DNA of 64,000 nucleotides, from assembly GCA_938015435.1 (NCBI GenBank), contig CALLPN010000008.1, positions 62,001 to 126,000 of the forward strand, given 5' to 3'. The position numbers and the translations under genes were made by a program. Source of the stretch: an uncultured Saprospiraceae bacterium. GTDB taxonomy: Bacteria > Bacteroidota > Bacteroidia > Chitinophagales > Saprospiraceae. Positions within the stretch are counted from its first letter, which is position 1. Every line of letters starts with the position of its first letter. This document shows, in pieces, positions 61,771 through 64,000 of this stretch. A model generated the notes under the pieces. The model worked only from the letters and a program-made list of their open reading frames with translations. It had not been told where the DNA came from and made no database searches.

Positions 61771-63435
61771 TTAACCTTTGATAAATTTAATCGTTTTCAT
61801 AGTATTATTCACTTCATTAGTCACTCTTAATACATAATATCCAGAAGCTACATTGATATCTTTTTCTATCCTTTGATTATTGGATTGAAATGAAGGTATT
61901 ACTTCTCTTCCAAACAAATCAAAAACTTCAATTATAAGCTTTTGGCTTTCTTGATTGAGAAGTAAGAGCCGATTACCTACAGGGTTATTTATAAGATCCA
62001 CTTTATACAGCCACTGAAAATCTACAGCTACTTCTTCTTGAACGATATCACAATTATAATTGCTGTTAAATTCAATAGGTCCAGTTGGTAATAATTCACC
62101 AATCAATCCACTATAATCTATAGGATATCTTTCTGAAGCAAATACATCACTATTAGGAGAATCATCACCTTGAGTAGATATATTTGTACCTAATACTGGA
62201 TTGATATATTCCCATACTATTTCTTTTTCTGGAGTGATCTCAAATAGCCGACCGACTTGGCCTTCGGCGATTAATATGTTTTCATTCGGCAATACCACGG
62301 CATTAGATAATCGTGGTGAGAAGAAAGAACTTGTAGGAGTACCTACATATGCAAAATCAAAGGACTCAGGTCCGAAAGGGCTATTGGGTTCGATTATATA
62401 TTCATCTCCATTTCTCTCAGGTACTACAACTTCTACAGACGAGAAAGAGCCTTGAGGTCTATTGATTCCATTGTTGAATACTATCAATCCATTTTTATAT
62501 TCTCCTTCACGGATCCAATTTGTGCCATGTTGGCTAAAGAATTTTTGATCTGAGACCGCACCTCGGTCATATACTGCCGGATTACCATATCGATAAAGAA
62601 CGTCTCCACCTTTACCTGAAGCACCTCCAATATGCCCAGCAGCCTCATCACTAGTAGTTGAGTGATCTATGATATAAAATTCATGATAGTTACGACTATT
62701 AATTACAATTTGATCTAGCTCCTCATTATAGTCTAAAGCATTGGCATGAAATCTATCTACAGGATCTGTAGCGCCTTCATAGTTGACATTTACAAGTTCT
62801 GGATGCTCAGACAATACTCCATAATTATCTTTAGAAGAATCTAAATCTTGAATCAAATGATCATTAAGATGCCATTCCCATTGTACCAGAAAATCATTAA
62901 AACCAATAGGCTCTATTTCCATAATAATCTCAGTCCACATTCCATTATCCGATATCTCGGCAGGATCTCTCCCTAACTGTAATGCTGCAGGTGGGGAGTT
63001 ATATTCCCAAGCTAGTACAAGAATATTTCCGTTAGGCATCGCTCGTACATCATGATGTTGATGATAGTTAAACGCTACGGCCAATTGCGATTCCCATAAC
63101 AAATCTCCATTCCAATCGAATAGTTGGATAAACCCTCCAGAGCCTCCTGCATTAAATGAACCCTCCACTCTTCCTGTGCGCAGAAGATTTCCTTCCTTAG
63201 TTAAATGCGAAGTCATTGCTGGATTATATAGAGAAGTCCAACTATTGACTACTTCACCACAATTATCTATTAAGTAAGTATTTTTACTATTGATGGGAGA
63301 CATCATAGTGTATCCATTGTATGAATCCATATCATTTCTGAGAAGACCAACAGTATTATCTGTCTGTCCCAGTAATGAGCTGGTGCTCATTAACAATATG
63401 AAACCTATAGAAAAGGTGGTAATTATGGCTCTCAT
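61771..63435 (-). CDS. Arylsulfotransferase-like secreted protein with T9SS tail, paralog 2
   Basis: Paralog of the next gene, also 554 residues from the ATG at 63435 (an in-frame ATG lies three codons upstream). Signal peptide FSIGFILLMSTSSLLGQ, matching ASST-type propeller blades (GYTMMSPINSKNTYLIDNCG, MPNGNILVLAWEYNSPPAALQ, FHANALDYNEELDQIVI, YHEFYIIDHSTTSDE) and conserved WEWHLNDHLIQDLD and FFSQHGTNWI. The T9SS tail reads IIEVFDLFGREVIPS ... GYYVLRVTNEVNNTMKTIKFI. The two probably arose by tandem duplication and share one transcript. Confidence 0.9.
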   Translation of the reverse strand: MRAIITTFSIGFILLMSTSSLLGQTDNTVGLLRNDMDSYNGYTMMSPINSKNTYLIDNCGEVVNSWTSLYNPAMTSHLTKEGNLLRTGRVEGSFNAGGSGGFIQLFDWNGDLLWESQLAVAFNYHQHHDVRAMPNGNILVLAWEYNSPPAALQLGRDPAEISDNGMWTEIIMEIEPIGFNDFLVQWEWHLNDHLIQDLDSSKDNYGVLSEHPELVNVNYEGATDPVDRFHANALDYNEELDQIVINSRNYHEFYIIDHSTTSDEAAGHIGGASGKGGDVLYRYGNPAVYDRGAVSDQKFFSQHGTNWIREGEYKNGLIVFNNGINRPQGSFSSVEVVVPERNGDEYIIEPNSPFGPESFDFAYVGTPTSSFFSPRLSNAVVLPNENILIAEGQVGRLFEITPEKEIVWEYINPVLGTNISTQGDDSPNSDVFASERYPIDYSGLIGELLPTGPIEFNSNYNCDIVQEEVAVDFQWLYKVDLINNPVGNRLLLLNQESQKLIIEVFDLFGREVIPSFQSNNQRIEKDINVASGYYVLRVTNEVNNTMKTIKFIKG

Positions 63436-63627
63436 GTAACACAATAAGATTAAGACTTTAAGTTATACATATCTTACTTAAATATCTTTTAATCGATGGG
63501 AATACTTGCCTATTGTCATGTAGAACATTTCATACTAATATGATTGTTGTTCCATGCAACGTTTGTAATACTCTTTTCCGATTGGTAATTTAAACTCCAG
63601 AATGTAAATGGTAATCAATGAGATCCT

Positions 63628-64000
63628 TTATGAATTTGCTTTTTTATGATCCGCAAGGAATTTTGCCAAACCAATGTCCGTAAGGGGATGATTTAATAGG
63701 CCCGTAATAGCGCTTAATGGACAAGTTACCACATCTGCACCATTCTTAGCACACTGTACGATATGCAGTGGGCTACGCACACTTGCAGCAAGTATGTTAG
63801 TCATATAACCTTGGATTGCATATATCTCAGCGATGTCTTTGATCAATGTCATTCCATCCCATGTAATATCGTCAATTCTTCCGATAAAAGGCGAAAGGTA
63901 TGTTGCTCCTGCTTTAGCTGCTAAAATAGCTTGACCAGGAGAAAATACCAATGTACAGTTTGTCGAAATACCGTTATCTGTAAACCATCTAATCGCTTTG
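63628..64000 (-). CDS. Transaldolase / fructose-6-phosphate aldolase family protein (N-terminus beyond the window)
   Basis: The C-terminal 123 codons of a TalC/MipB/FSA-type TIM-barrel aldolase. The frame is open to the right edge and reads [60 protein letters not shown] and [30 protein letters not shown], family hallmarks. The Schiff-base lysine and the start lie outside the window. Acts on sugar phosphates in the pentose phosphate pathway; transaldolase versus F6P aldolase cannot be separated here. Confidence 0.92.
   Translation of the reverse strand, partial: KAIRWFTDNGISTNCTLVFSPGQAILAAKAGATYLSPFIGRIDDITWDGMTLIKDIAEIYAIQGYMTNILAASVRSPLHIVQCAKNGADVVTCPLSAITGLLNHPLTDIGLAKFLADHKKANS

Overview
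This window is a chromosomal segment of a member of the Bacteroidota. I infer this from four things: the AT-rich base composition, promoters of the form TTG-(18 to 21 bp)-TAnnTTTG rather than sigma70 boxes, several secreted proteins that end in a type IX secretion (T9SS) C-terminal sorting domain, and families typical of the phylum (bacillithiol enzyme BshB1, the Lacal_2735 family, bifunctional RibF, LVIVD lipoproteins). The mix of secreted proteases, arylsulfotransferase-like cargo and gliding/T9SS-like TPR-PD40 protein would fit a saprospiria-like marine lineage, but the sequence alone does not fix the genus. No rRNA, tRNA, phage, transposase or CRISPR array was found.

Layout. 1-9.5 kb: tilS (cut by the window edge), a lipoprotein, an alpha/beta hydrolase, xseA, sucC, a pappalysin-like T9SS metalloprotease, mdh and a peroxiredoxin-like gene. 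9.5-16.8 kb: an alpha/beta hydrolase, dihydroorotase, a three-gene LVIVD lipoprotein/barrel operon, and a PadR regulator followed by three paralogous membrane proteins. 16.9-24.9 kb: purK-purE run straight into two large membrane proteins, followed by two small conserved genes and a CBS-type cysteine/cystathionine synthase. 25-32.5 kb: a beta-propeller lipoprotein, the operon mrp-nifU-pyrF, a RibF protein fused to a family 2 glycosyltransferase, an RluA pseudouridine synthase and a frameshifted secreted protein. 32.6-47.9 kb: NUC1 nuclease and kdsB, a LysM/RlpA protein, a Vat-like acetyltransferase, about 0.9 kb with no supported gene, a TPR-PD40-SPOR protein, a subtilase with T9SS tail, a sterol-desaturase-type membrane enzyme, an M23 peptidase and a HI0933-type flavoprotein. 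47.9-55.5 kb is accessory: small lipoproteins, a tandem palindromic repeat array, bshB1, a divergent hxlR/nitroreductase pair, a metal-binding lipoprotein, orphan genes, paired intergenic repeats and a thioredoxin pseudogene. 55.5-64 kb: ftsE, ychF, an RsuA-type pseudouridine synthase, rpmI-rplT, pgpA, two tandem arylsulfotransferase-like T9SS proteins and a transaldolase-family gene cut by the edge.

How genes work together. Housekeeping functions (pyrimidine and purine synthesis, TCA cycle, Fe-S assembly, translation, lipid A Kdo activation) are interspersed with envelope functions: T9SS cargo, LysM/M23/SPOR wall-associated proteins and lipoproteins. The observations most worth a second look are the RibF-glycosyltransferase fusion, the 81-83 bp palindromic repeat array with degenerate single copies elsewhere, the PadR-controlled trio of membrane proteins, and the fully interlocked divergent promoters of hxlR and the nitroreductase gene.
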